Positions 43,438-54,794 of a stretch of DNA of 64,000 bases are shown here, piece by piece (position 1 is the stretch's first letter; every line of letters begins with the position of its first letter). Under the pieces are notes generated by a model. The model made no database searches, was not told the origin of the DNA, and saw only the letters and a program-made list of their open reading frames with translations. Where the stretch lies: positions 243,826,600 through 243,890,599 of the forward strand of contig CAKMRJ010005523.1 of the NCBI GenBank assembly GCA_928212115.1, read 5' to 3'. The stretch comes from Lactuca virosa (taxonomy: Eukaryota > Streptophyta > Magnoliopsida > Asterales > Asteraceae). The position numbers and the translations under genes were made by a program.

Positions 43438-44195
43438 GTAACGTCCCAAAAATTACTATGTAAAAATTTTATTTTTAAACTAACAGAAACGTCATTCAGT
43501 CATTCCAAAATCCATCAAAATGTAATAATGTATAAAATAGTTATCAAAGTACAAATCATGTCATAAAATGCAGAATGCTGGTGGATACGGTGCGATCATG
43601 TTGAGCCCTTTCCTTTCGAGCCAGAAGTACCTCAAACCATAAAAATAAAACTATAAGCAGAAAGCTTAGTGAGCTTCCACAAAATACCACACACCAAACA
43701 TACATAACAACTCGAAACTAAACTGAGTCTATTTCACCCCCTTCGGTATCTTTCAACCGGTATTGGGTCTATTTCACCCCATTCGGTATCTTTCAACCAG
43801 TACTAGGTCTATTTCACCCCCCTTCAGTATCTATCAACCGGTATTGGGTCTATTTCACCCTTTTCAATATCTTTCAACAGGTATTGGGTCTATTTCACCC
43901 CTACAGCTAAGCATAAAATCATTTCATCAAGAGTCACAAAGACAACAAACACATACATACATATCAACAAGTGTCACAAAGACAGCTATCATCCTACAAA
44001 CGTGAACCAGTGGGCCAAAATTGGTGCCTTCAACCCACGAGCATAGTGAATAGACTCACCTAAATAACGATGATCAACTGTTATTGCTTCTACTGTCGCG
44101 AATACAAATGCTATCAACCACGTATACAGCCGTACAAAGTACACCCTTAACATTCCTTCCAAAACTAGGGGTTTGACCAAAAGTCAATGCAAGTA
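43438..44195 (-). repeat. Gypsy-2 5' LTR, PBS-side part
   Basis: Starts TGTAACGTCCCAAAA next to the PBS. Ends at 44195, where Copia-B inserts. The remainder would lie beyond Copia-B, outside the window. Confidence 0.75.
43726..43905. repeat. 40-41 bp tandem repeat, about 4.5 copies
   Basis: Unit GTCTATTTCACCCC...TTCGGTATCTTTCAACCGG. Copies begin at 43726, 43766, 43806, 43847 and 43887. Confidence 0.9.
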
Positions 44196-44507
44196 TGTAG
44201 TGGTTTGATTTATCGAGTAAAGAAACGAGATCAAAATTGATATGAAGTAAGACCACAGAGAGTAAATATAATCTTGTTTCAGCTCATATTATGCTTTCAT
44301 ATACAAAGAGATTCAGACAGAAATGTGGCAAAAGTTCTATCTAGTCTAAGTATCCTTCCCTATTTATAGGAAAATGAAAGCACACAAAAAATACAAAGGA
44401 CTAAACAATACAGTTTCGAAAACAACAATTCCTTTGTAAATAACATTGCATTACATCACGGACATTCCAAAACTTTCGACACCTTACAACTAACTTCGAC
44501 TCTTACA
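44196..44507 (-). repeat. Copia-B 3' LTR (312 bp)
   Basis: TGTAGTGG...CGACTCTTACA on the plus strand. TATA box (minus TATAAATA) at 44361-44368. The upstream AAGTA (44191-44195) should reappear beyond the 5' LTR if the element is intact. Confidence 0.8.
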
Positions 44508-44522
44508 ATCTCCCCCTTTGTA
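44508..44522 (-). promoter_or_regulatory. Copia-B polypurine tract
   Basis: The minus strand reads TTACAAAGGGGGAGAT next to the LTR TGTAAGAG. Confidence 0.8.
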
Positions 44523-44535
44523 AGCAGTGTCAAAA

Positions 44536-47500
44536 TCAGGTTATCATAACTTGAGCAGCCATATGTAATGTCCTTCGAATCTCCGCATACCAGTTCATGA
44601 CCTTCTTCAGTTCAGCTTTATCCGCTTCAATGTTCTTCTTACAACTGTTCATACCTACAATTAAGTTTGTATAATGAGCAGTTGTGTATCTTTCAACGTC
44701 ACTTGATTGAAATAAGAACTTCGTTTGTTTTCCTTTCTTGCTCTTTCCAATGAAAACAACTCCAAATGGCTTCAGACATATCTCACCATCAACATACATC
44801 TTTAAATCAGCTTGACTCTTCAACGCTGATTGAGGAACTGTGATTTCTTTTCCCATTGACAACGCTAACTCAACATCAATCAATGCTAGACAATCATAAT
44901 AATTGTCTATGAAAAGCTTGATATGGCCTAACCCCAGACGTAGTACTTATTTACTTGTTCCCTGAAGTTTCGAAGCATCCATGTCTTTGAGTATGTTCTC
45001 AACTTGAATCAGATCATTCAAGTTCATCAGAGGAAAATCAGCAATCGAGAAGTCAAGAGCAACATTGTTTGCCCTCACAACATGGTATCGAAAACTTTGC
45101 AGCATATTCTCGAACAACACATCCTTTGTTATACTTATCACTCGACCAATCTTCACGAGTGTCCATACCTCTTCCTGATCTTTTCCCAACACAACATGAA
45201 ATCTCAGCTTCATATGAATAAAGTCATCTTTATCATTGAATTGATCAACAATCTTGTACTGAGCAGTGAGAAACATCATTTCATTGACAGGAAAATCGAG
45301 TTGATTCATGTCAGAGTTCTTGATAGCATAACTTTTCCTTGGCTTCTTCTCAAACTCATACATCTCATTGTAAGCAACTCTAGCTTTGATATTTTCATAA
45401 CTATGCAGTTTCCGTGGATCTCCTTTGTCCAAAGTAGGAGGATCATTTTGTCGAAGCCTCAAAATACTTTGAATCTGACGTTGTTTCTCTATTTCTGCAT
45501 CTATCTCAGCTTTTCTTTCTTCCTTTGATTTCTCTATAACAATCCCTTTTCCTCTCCCTTGACTTGTTGTAGTTTGTTCAGGTTTCGAAACACTACCTTC
45601 ACCTGTTGACCCAATTACAATGCCTTTAGCAATTGGCCTTGTAGTTGTGACAGTTGCTATCACTAGATTAGCCTTCGAGATTATCGGTTTTGATGTAGGA
45701 ATATGAGTTGTAAACACTTTACCAACAACTTTTGCTTTTACATTCGTTATCCCAGAAGCACCTTCTCCTCTACCAACATTTCTTCTTTCTCCCCCTTGCA
45801 CCCCTGTGACAACAGGTGGGGCATTTGTTGCTAAGAGATTTATCAGCTGAGATAGTGGGGCCAACTCCTTCTGAATTGTAGTTTCAAACAAACTAAACTT
45901 CTGGGTAAAAAACTTAGGAGTTAAAAGAGATGATGAGCCAGATTTCGAAACCAGCTCTTTGATTTCACTAAGCATGGCATCAAGTTTTCCAAAACTACTA
46001 ATATCATCAACTGCCTTTTCATCAAACTTGGGAAGAAGAGATTGATACCATTCCACCACTTTTGTCACAGCCCCTGCAACAATGTCTACTTTCGAAAGTA
46101 GAGAAGAATAATTTGTATGCAACTCATTTATCTCCTTGGCTACATCAACCTTCAATTCTTCAAGTTTACGATTAACATCTTCCATCACAGTCTTCACATC
46201 CTTAACGAACAGAACATGACATTCCTTTGCAACCAACCTTAGCTCCTTGATTTCATTATTGAACGTATCAGACTGAGCTTTGACTCGAAGTTCATTATTC
46301 TTATCCAAAACATCCAGCTTGTTTTGAAGTCGAAGCTCCTGAGCTTTGAGCATGACATCAACTTCAATTCCAGATACATAATGTTTGCTTCCTGCATCTG
46401 CTTGTGACTGTAACAAGGAATTGAGCTTCCTGTTTAGAATCTTGAACCATTTCCCCCGACATAAGCATATGATCTGGGATGTCTTCTTCTTCATAATCAA
46501 ATTTGAGCCCAGCAAATGATCCTCCAAAGCCTCCATCATCAGTGTCATCATCATTTACAGGTTTGGGTGGATCAGCGGATTGAGATGGGGAAAAGAGAAG
46601 TGATGGGTTGATTTATGACTTGATCAAAAGTTGGTGAATGTGTGGTTGTAGAAACAGTGGTGACAAACGGTGGTAAACAAGTATTGGTAGTGATGATAAA
46701 GGTGTCGAAAATACCTTGAGTAAACATTGGGTTTTCTTTGTTCGAGACTCCTTCATCCATGTTGAAATTTACATCCGTATTAGATACGTGTGTAAGAATG
46801 CCTGAGGTTCGAACCTCCTCATGAAATGATTTGGTTATCGAAACCTTGGGTGGTATGACTGAAGTCTGTTCAGGAGTTGATATTTTGTTTGAGTCACTAA
46901 GAAGAGTAGATGTGTCCACTGTCGAAGTTTTCACAGAGCTACTTGAAATTCCTATCTTCTCAAAAGTCGATTTGACAGGAGATTTCCTCTTAGATGAAAC
47001 GTTACCCATTGGTGAGTCAGGAACTACTTCTTCTTCCATAGAGTCTTCCTGAATGATCAATTTTCTCTTCTTCGTCTTCTTTTAAATGTGTTTTGCAACA
47101 TCCTCAGCTCGTCTCTTCTTAGATGATGGGGAAACTGGTACAGGAATTTCACGAAGAACAACTCTTTTCCGAGTTACATGTGGCTTTCGAATCATTGATG
47201 GTGAGAAGATGGATAACCTTTCAGGATATTTTCTTGACCGATGAGCCATCTTTTTAAGACGCTTTAACACACCAGATTTCTTAGGAACGATCTGCTTTGA
47301 AGGATCAACTGTTTCAGTCTCCTTATGCTTTGCTGACATCTTCGAAACTTTTGCTCCCTCTCCAACCTTTTTCTTTGGGGACTTAGACACATTCTCCTCT
47401 TGAATTGGTTTCGAAGGACAAGTTTCATCAACCTTCTTTGACTTTCGTGACTTCTTTGAAGAACCTTCATCAGTATGTTGTAGTAAAACACCAGTTGCAT

Positions 47501-48353
47501 CATTGGGATTAAGAGTCTGTAAGTACGCCATTAACACTGGATTCGATGGATCAACCTTTTTGAGCATTCTATCTGGAATTCGAGCAACTGAAGGAAACAC
47601 ATTTACATCATCTTCAACGGTTTTTGGGTAATGATACTTCACAAACTCCGCCCTTGGTTCATCGGCAGGAACCTGAATACCTTCCTTGTCATATGCATAT
47701 TGAAGAATCAAACTCCAATATCTGACACAAGATACCCCATCCACAACATTTGTATTCTCCACACTTTTCAAGAATTCTTTCCACACCTAATTAGCATAAT
47801 TAACTGCTAGGTCATAGTAAGTCTTAGCTACCATAGCATACACCCCGAGTCTTCCTTTATCCAAACCAACACTTCGACCAGTGAGACATCGAAGATAAAT
47901 TCCAAAAAGAAAAATCCAGATACAAGGAAGGCTTGATTTCTTGAACTCACTAATCTTGGTAAGAGGGGGTTGATAACCCATTTCATTGAACATGTGTATC
48001 ACCTGTTCATTAGTGACCTTAAAGAAAGGTGGAGAATTAGGGATTTCAAGAATCTTAGCAAAAAGCTTCTTGGACAGACGAAAATTCTTGTCATTGATCA
48101 GATTGAATGTAACCGTGTCCATCGTTTTGCTGTAGGAAGCAGTGGAACCAGCCATGGACAGCCAAGACATTGGAACTTCAAACGATCTAAACATTGCAGT
48201 TGACAAAAGTGAATGTTTCAGAGCGATAATACACATCTTGAGTTCTTCTGGATAAACAGAGACATCACCATCAACTTGATAATTTGTACTTTGGATCTTC
48301 ATAATGGGTTGAGAAGATATGTCTTCAGTGGTGTTAGACTGAGGAGTAGCCAT
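44536..48353 (-). pseudogene. Copia-B ORF3, about 1270 codons, uncharacterised
   Basis: The ATG at 48353 (MATPQSNTTEDISSQP) opens a frame with stops near 47786, 47080, 46570 and 44944 and one frameshift near 46560. N-terminal domain: PEELKMCIIALKHSLLSTA, RSFEVPMSWLSMAGSTASYS, LCIWIF-like SLPCIWIFLFGIYLRCLTG. Middle: basic nuclear-signal-like runs (RLKKMAHRSRK, SSKKRRAED, KKTKKRK). Then coiled coil (KAQELRLQNKLDVLDKNNEL), VDIVAGAVTKVVEWYQ, a Gly/Ser linker, and a conserved C-terminus (FRYHVVRANNVALDFSIADF, DVERYTTAHYTNLIVGMNSC). It sits after pol, where SIRE elements have an 'env-like' ORF. No signal peptide or TM segment is evident. Confidence 0.7.
45787..45798 (-). promoter_or_regulatory. 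PPT-like tract inside Copia-B ORF3
   Basis: CAAGGGGGAGAA on the minus strand in the VQGGE codons, as in Copia-A. Confidence 0.4.
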
Positions 48354-49583
48354 TACTAGGGTTTTCTTGAAAGCTTTGAAGAATAGAGAGAAAAAGAGGG
48401 CACTGATCGTCTTTGATTAAGTTTGGAAAGCGTAAAGTTGGAATGAATACCCAATTGCCCCTTTTATATGGATCCCTAATTTGAATTTCAAACGGTTACC
48501 ATCAATAAGCATAACACGTGTCCCTTAAAAATCACACCATTAGCCGTCATATACGCTATGTCAGAAAAAGGGATGAGAACAGTTTCCTAGAAACGCGCAC
48601 AGTTACCAAACCGTCACATCAAAAGTCTCTTCGTGAGTACCCAGTAGATAAGGATCAAAACCTTCGGAATGGAGGTTGGGCTCTTTCATTTTTGGGTTTG
48701 AAAACGAAGTCATGTGCCAGACTTTTGAAATCATCAGCCTGAGTTGGTAATACTCATAACCTCAAGGATTTCGTGAGTGTTGTGTGCCAAAGAAAAAGAT
48801 AAGAAGCAAAGTAAGAAAAATGTGGATCTGTGATGTCAAAAATATAATTTCGACATAAAAGCAGATAAATCTCGGGAAAATATTGCTTCGCTAATCATCA
48901 AGAGAGATGATCAACAACTTGTGTGGTTTCCCGTGAATTACAATCGAATAATTGATGAGAAGTATCGAAGGGCTTCTTTTAGTATGGCTTCGTAGGTGGC
49001 TTAAAATTTCGTTACAATGCACACTAAACATAAATATGACAAGTTGTAAACGAAACTACCTGTTTGACCAGTGTAGTCAGTGACAAGTAAGCTTTGAAAA
49101 TTTTATCAAGTAACGAAGGTTAAGAATGATACTCATACTGAAATCATATTCTTGAAACCAAAATTAGACCTAAATCTTGTTGGTTAACAAATGACGTGGG
49201 TGTCGAACATTTGATCAAGATTACTATTCAAGAAAAGAATATGATTTTGAGTATCGAAAGCAGGTACTGAAACAAAGGTTTCGTAATTTCTGGAACAAAG
49301 TTCCCCGTCAATTCCTTAAGTTGGTTAGACACTTAGGGTTTCACTTTCATCACGGTCTCATGATGTTAGATCATAAACACAGAGTTTTGATATGTCTAGA
49401 TCCTGATTGGTTTTTACCAGAGATCTCTTGGACATATGTCATTGTGTGTAAATGTGTAAGAATTTTGAGATTAAAAAGATTGGGTAAAAGAAACGAATGT
49501 ACCTCTGCTTTGATTTTGACCATGCAGTAAACTCTTAACTCATATGAGAAGAGTAAGGTAGCTCATGAATGAATGAGAATATA
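48354..49583 (-). other. Spacer upstream of Copia-B ORF3
   Basis: Non-coding. TATA-like TATAAAAGGGGC (minus strand, near 48470-48460) lies about 110 nt upstream of the ORF3 ATG and could drive a separate transcript. The remainder shows no RNase H or other pol remnant. Confidence 0.5.
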
Positions 49584-49990
49584 TGTCACACCCCCAAACC
49601 GAAACGGCAGAAACGTTTGGAGGTGGAGGACGTAATGTTAAGTATCACAACACATGCATCATAGTAATCAAAGTAACAACAACCATTGTATTAATAATAT
49701 AAAGTTTACATTATGTTCAAAACATTTCATGATTTACATTAAAACAATAGCAAAAGTTAAGACGTAAAACTCCGTCTTCACAGCGCCTGAGAGGGTACCT
49801 GTCTACTAACGATCCTGAGAATACAAGTGGTTTGAAAAAGTGTCAACATTAAACTTGGTGAGTTCATAAGTATTTTTGTTATAAAAAGTATACTCTTTGT
49901 TCTTTGGAAAAGTTCGCCTATTCCTCCAGAAAATCCTATATTTTCTTAATAAGTAATATGACTGTAGTTATTCCTTTTGTGATCATTTAG

Positions 49991-50143
49991 TGAATACAAA
50001 TTATATATAATACGGATTGATTAGACAGTTGAATGTGTGAATCTGCCCTAAGCCCACAACCAAACAAGGAACAAGAAATTAGGCGGAAGTCACACATTCC
50101 ACTGTCTACCGGATCTTTAATATATATAATCCTAATGTATTCA
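49991..50143 (-). other. Nested palindrome, Gypsy-3 copy 1
   Basis: Outer TGAATACA/TGTATTCA; middle GACAGTTGAATGTGTGA/TCACACATTCCACTGTC (one mismatch); inner CCTA/TAGG; loop AGCCCACAACCAAACAAGG. Confidence 0.75.
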
Positions 50144-50218
50144 TCAAGTAATCACAGAATTAACATTAATGATTCTCTAGTAGAATGGTAACCACAATAG
50201 TTCATTCTTTAATCACTT

Positions 50219-50376
50219 AGTTTATACTAACTATATATAACCTAATATCGAACGGACAGTTGAGTGTGTGAATCTGCCCTAAGCCCACAACCAAACAAGG
50301 AACAGGAAATGAGGCGGAAGTCACACATTCCACTGCCTATCGGATATTATTTATATATAACTTTGATGTATAAACT
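50219..50376 (-). other. Nested palindrome, Gypsy-3 copy 2
   Basis: Outer AGTTTATAC/GTATAAACT; middle GAGTGTGTGA/TCACACATTC (one G-T pair); inner CCT/AGG; same loop. Confidence 0.75.
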
Positions 50377-50740
50377 AAGGAATTATAGAATTAACCATTT
50401 AAGGTTCTTTATGTTATACTAGTTAATAAATAAGTGTTGAACCTTTTGTAAATAAGCTCCTAGTTCCATTTACTCAATTTTAAAACATTGTTTTTAGTAA
50501 TAATTGTTATTGTTTTCAGAAAGTTCTATTGAAAACTGTTTACCTTTAAAATAACAATGTTTACCATAGAAAATCCTATATTTTCTATAAAACCGACTTG
50601 TAGTCTTAATCGTTCCAAGATTGAAAAGCACAAGTATAATTAATATACTTACTTTAATGATATCTAGTTTTGTTTATAAGTTAAACTAACTGAAGATTTG
50701 TTTGCCATGAAAACTTGATACGACGATATTACCCTCCTAT

Positions 50741-50914
50741 GATCACTTAATACATACGAGTTGTATATAACCGAGATCGAATAGACAATTGAATGGGTGT
50801 ATCTGCCCTAAACCCACAACCAAACAAGGAACAGGAAATGAGGCGGAAGTCACACATTCCACTATCTATCGGATTTCAATTTTATCTAACCTTATTGCAT
50901 ATACTGAGTAATCA
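50741..50914 (-). other. Nested palindrome, Gypsy-3 copy 3 (more decayed)
   Basis: Middle GAATGGGTGTA opposite TCACACATTC; loop CCCACAACCAAACAAGGAAC intact; the outer arms pair only partly. Confidence 0.6.
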
Positions 50915-51920
50915 TATAGTGAATATCCCTTGGGAAAGTTTAGGAAAAGTATGTCTTTATGTAAATAATTAGTTAATACTTATTGTGAATATTCATTATA
51001 ACCATACTAATACATAGTTAGTCCCGTATAGATCTATACACAAACTCACGCTCTCCCTTAAGGAGACTCTGGTTATAATTAAAATTCTAACGGGTACCAT
51101 GAGTGGTACATCAAGCGGTTCACAATCCTGTATTAATTAGTTTACATAAAGTGAAAAACCTCTTTGTAAATAACAAGTAATTTTGTAAAAAGAACCCTTT
51201 GTTCCATAAACTATACCTATTATAGTTTTTAAGTTCATTTCCATGTTTTAACCTGGACTTTGTAAAATAGTTCATATGATTCATAAACTATACATATTAT
51301 AGTTTATAAGTTTATTTCCACGTTTTAACTAAGTTTCGCGTTTAAATTCATATTGACGGTAAGATAACGAAATAAGTAAAATTACATTTTTAAACACAAG
51401 ATTTCTTGTATTTTACTTGTATTCCCCACCCCCCCTAAAAACATTTAAAAAGCTTGGAAAAATATGAGGGTATGAACTCACCTTATTTGAGGGATTCGAT
51501 AGAAGGTTCGATATAGGATGTTAGCTCCACAAGTGAAGTCCCGTTAACAAAACAAGTCCTAAACACAATTCATGTAATATATATGTATCCTATTAATGAA
51601 TATAATCATAAGAATGATAGGGAATTGGACTAATTTGCAAGTTTAACTTACAAATAAGGGTTTTAGATGCAAAGTTTGACGGCTGCAAGCTGTTCACGTC
51701 CAGTTGGGTGTTCACGGCCCAAGAACACTTGGTGTTCTTGAGTTTACGGCCCAACAATCTTGATGAATGATGAACACTTGAAGATCCTAAGCAAGTTCCC
51801 TTGAAGATTAAGGGAAGAAGGATGATATTTTAGAGGGAATTGAGAGTTTTTAGTTGAAGATCAAGAGAGAAAATGCTTGAGTTTTTGGCCAGAGGTGTAG
51901 AAGTGAGGATAAAATCCGTC

Positions 51921-51921
<1 letters not shown>

Positions 51922-51950
<29 letters not shown>
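51922..51950. repeat. (AT)n microsatellite in Gypsy-3 LTR
   Basis: Short AT run. The second LTR has a much longer (CA)n(TA)n run at the same place (56737-56838). Confidence 0.95.
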
Positions 51951-51956
<6 letters not shown>

Positions 51957-51958
<2 letters not shown>

Positions 51959-52040
51959 GTTCACGGTCCGCAGGGAGTTCACGGCCGAGGCGAGTTCACT
52001 GCCCGAAGTGAGTTCACGGCCCGAAGTGAGTTTACGGCCG
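51957..52040. repeat. ~18-bp tandem repeats GTTCACGGCCCGAAGTGA
   Basis: Five diverged units. The matching block in the second LTR is at 56846-56935. Confidence 0.8.
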
Positions 52041-52269
52041 AGAGTGTAGCTGCGAGGTTTGCGGTTGTGAACCGAGGTTTTGCGGTTCGGACAAGGTTCT
52101 CGGTTCCAAGTGTTTTCCTCCTTAAGCATACAACATCTTTGAATACAAGGTCTATACCTTTATAACTTATTAAACTAATAAATCAACAAGTTTGACTTTT
52201 AATTTGACATCCTTGACTTTTGTTGACCAAGATTGACTTTTACAAGATTTGAAATTACGGGTTGCTACA

Positions 52270-52735
52270 TTATCCCCCCGTTAAAGGGAATTTCGTCCCG
52301 AAATTCGAATTATGAGTGGCTACTAGGAATTGGGAAAGAAGTGAGTACTTCGATTTCCTATGAACTTCTCTTTCTTAAGTGGATTTCTGATCCTTGCTGG
52401 TGCTCCAGTGGATCTTCACTTTTGCGGCTGCTGTTTTGATCGGTAGAAAGTAGGTGGGTTTGATTTAATTAACTACGTTATCCAACTGGTAAGATGTCCA
52501 TTCGTAGTTCTGGGCAGCTTTTGTCCTGAAGTTCATAGTAGGATCTATACCTGATCCATCTATCATTACCTCGTGTATACAAGTTGTATATAATTAAGAT
52601 TAATAAGACGGTCGGATGTGCGGCTCTGCCCCAGGTCCACAACCAAACAAGGAACAGGAGATAGGGCGGAAGCACACATCCTAGGTCTATAGAATCTTAA
52701 TTATATGCCACTCTCGCGTATACACTTAACAATGA
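52270..52735 (-). other. Gypsy-3 PPT-side internal region with palindrome copy 4
   Basis: The LTR-proximal tract reads TTTAACGGGGGGATAA on the minus strand. Before it a short stretch resembles the pol end (FRDEI-like). The palindrome at 52573-52725 pairs GTGTATAC/GTATACAC, AATTAAGATT/AATCTTAATT, GGATGTGC/GCACACATCC and GCCC/GGGC. Confidence 0.7.
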
Positions 52736-52739
52736 TAGG

Positions 52740-53215
52740 TTAACTGTATTTTTCCCTAGCCTCTGTGCTTGAACTTGACTTGCTGCATATGTGGTATTTC
52801 CAAAAGGTCTGCTGTGAATACTTTGGGAAGTCATGGACTTCCGGAACATCCTCGATGTTTTTCACTTTAAGTTTCTTGTCTACGGAATAAGCTAGGAAGA
52901 CGTGGTACCTCTCGCATGGGTACTTCTGAGGTTCTGAAGCGAGAGACGATACGAAGGTTTGCGTTAGGTTTGTCATTATAGATTGAAAGGATATCGTTAG
53001 ATGGTCGTTCAAGGCGAAGGGTCTTTTCGTAGCACAGGAAATTGGTTTGGTGAGGACTAAACCAATCCATTTCTAAAGACGACATCGGAACTACTTATCG
53101 CAACAGATGTTAAGTCGATTTGGAAGAAGTGATAGTTAGAACGATGAATTATCCTATGTAATTGTTTTCAGCGTTTTCAGTTTTATCCTTGTTATTACTA
53201 CTGCGAAAATTTGTA
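52740..53215 (-). pseudogene. Gypsy-3 protease end and protease-RT linker
   Basis: Pieces in three frames: QIDLTSVAISSSDVVF, MDWFSPHQTNFLCYEKTLRL, DKPNANLRIVSRF, YPCERYHVFLAYSVDKKLKV and KNIEDVPEVHDFP. These fit the gypsy protease C-terminus and linker. The active-site DSGA half is missing and coding sequence stops where the 3' internal region starts. Confidence 0.75.
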
Positions 53216-53612
53216 CCATATTAAGCGAGTACTAGCAGTACGAGTGTTCTGATAATTGAAAATAATTAACTTTCATAATATAATCCATATTAGGTCCTTA
53301 TATAATCGCTTGGTGTATACAAGTCATGTATAATTAAGATTGGAAAAACATTCGACTGAGTGACTCTGCCCTAAATCCACAACCAGACAAGGAACAGGAA
53401 ATAAGGCGGAATCACTCACTCTAAGCCTATAAATCTTAATTATAAATGACCCCACCCTAATGTATACACTAAGCCATCATAGCTTACCTGCAAGGGTTCT
53501 TAGTTTTTATATGAATGATATGTTTTGTTCGAACGAAAGTGTAATTTATTATTATTTATAAAAAGTTTTAAGTTTTAAATATTTTTATTGGAAAAAAACG
53601 TACTGTTGTTCA
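53216..53612 (-). other. Non-coding interruption between gag and protease of Gypsy-3, with palindrome copy 5
   Basis: About 400 nt of AT-rich DNA replace the protease active-site region. It starts near AC|GTTTTTTTCC and ends TTTTCGCAG on the minus strand, so splice-like borders exist. The palindrome at 53313-53469 is the best paired of all: GTGTATACA/TGTATACAC, TATAATTAAGATT/AATCTTAATTATA, GACTGAGTGA/TCACTCACTC and GCC/GGC. Confidence 0.5.
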
Positions 53613-53614
53613 CA

Positions 53615-54794
53615 GGGGTTTCGGGACAGTCTCTCCTACGGTAATCATCAGCACTTTTCCATCCCCGCCAGCATTCTTAGTTATTGGACAATCCCTCTTG
53701 AAGTGTCCAATTTCACCTCACTCATAACATGCTGGGTTTACTCCAATATCGGGGACTTGGTTTAGGGGTTGTGTCGGTGCTCTACAGAAACGGGCAGTGT
53801 GCCCCTTCCTGTTACAATTTCTGCAGTGTAACTCTCGGCAGGCTCCATAATGATAGAAGTTACACTTGTTGCATTTTGGGCGAATCCCCGCATATTGTCG
53901 TGTTGGCGTTGGCGTGGTAGGTGTTGTAACATTATGAACAATAATTATCTATTGTCTTTTCGAGGCCTTCTGTGTTGACTGTCTTTTCTTCTTGCTCTCA
54001 GACTTACTCTTATTGTCGCCCTCTTTTGTTGGCTTAGGAACGGGGGTCATTATTCCTTAGCGGACTCCATGGTCCACGAGTGTCTGTCCTAAACGCTTGG
54101 CACTGTCGAATGTGAGAGATTTTGCAGCTATCACGTTTACTTGAATATGAGGAGATAATCCCCAGATGTATGTCTCTATCTTCTTGCTCTCTGGGGTTAC
54201 AATCCCGGGGCACAGTACCGCTAGATCACTAAATCTATTAGTGTAGGCTACTATATCTGAACCTTTCATGGTAAGATCCCACAGCTCTTGCTCCAGATTT
54301 TGTATTTCACCACTCGGGCAATACTCCCCTAGCATCATTGTTTTTAGGTTCTCCCAGCCCATTGAGTTTGCCACTATAAGGGTTAGTGACTTGACATGGC
54401 CATTCCACCACGTCAGGGCCCTTTCGGAGAAAGTGCAGGCAGCAAACTTGACTTTGCTCCATTCTGGGCACGTGTAGATTTCGAAAATCGATTCTGTTTT
54501 CTCAAACCATTGCATTAGAGCAATGACTCCTCCATTTCCACTAAAGGACTTGGGTTTGCAATTCATGAAGTCTTTATATGTACACTCCCTAGGGTGTCCG
54601 TGGTTATTTCCGTGGTTAGATGGGTTGGCACTACTTCCCGTCCCATTGGTACCACTTGCATGGATATGAGACATGACGACTGTTACGACGACAGTCACCG
54701 CAGCCTGGAACATAGCGGGGTCATATTGTGGAGGTGGCGGTGGTGGATTTTTTGTCGTGTTGTTATTACTCCTGATATATTTACAAGGCGGCAT
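53615..54794 (-). pseudogene. Gypsy-3 Gag with two zinc knuckles
   Basis: The ATG at 54794 starts MPPCKYIRSNNNTTKN and a Pro run. Capsid: CTYKDFMNCKPKSFSGNGG, ALMQWFEKTESIFEIYTCPE, VKFAACTFSERALTWWNGHV, YCPSGEIQNLEQELWDLTMK, YIWGLSPHIQVNVIAAKS. A stop at about 54056 lies in an otherwise continuous frame. Then come knuckle CRNCNRKGHTARFC and a second, CYE*GEIGHFKRDC, whose second Cys codon is a stop. Confidence 0.85.

Larger units (their letters stand above)
37026..44195 (-). mobile_element. Gypsy-2: 5' end of a second gypsy element (LTR part, leader, gag start)
   Basis: On the minus strand: LTR from 44195 to 43438 (5' portion cut off by Copia-B), PBS, leader (43437-42801, continuing 37508-37231), Gag start, then truncation at about 37026. 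Copia-A is inserted in the leader. The leader pieces flank Copia-A with a near-identical 5-nt duplication. Confidence 0.75.
49584..52269 (-). repeat. Gypsy-3 3' LTR (2686 bp)
   Basis: Runs TGTCACACCCCC to GGGTTGCTACA. It includes three nested palindromes (49991-50914) and ~18-bp GTTCACGGCCCGAAGTGA repeats (51957-52040). The other LTR lacks the equivalent of about 49690-51350. Confidence 0.8.

Noticed and set aside
43726..43905. 40-bp repeats as a possible array of regulatory or CRISPR units
   Set aside because: Plain tandem repeat in a gypsy LTR, no spacers.
45004..45528. 174-codon plus-strand frame opposite ORF3
   Set aside because: Antisense shadow; the minus frame has the homologous domain in Copia-A.
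37868..48353. ORF3 as a host gene captured by the element
   Set aside because: Present at the same place in two Copia elements and flanked by PPT and LTR, so it is an element gene; a more ancient capture cannot be excluded.
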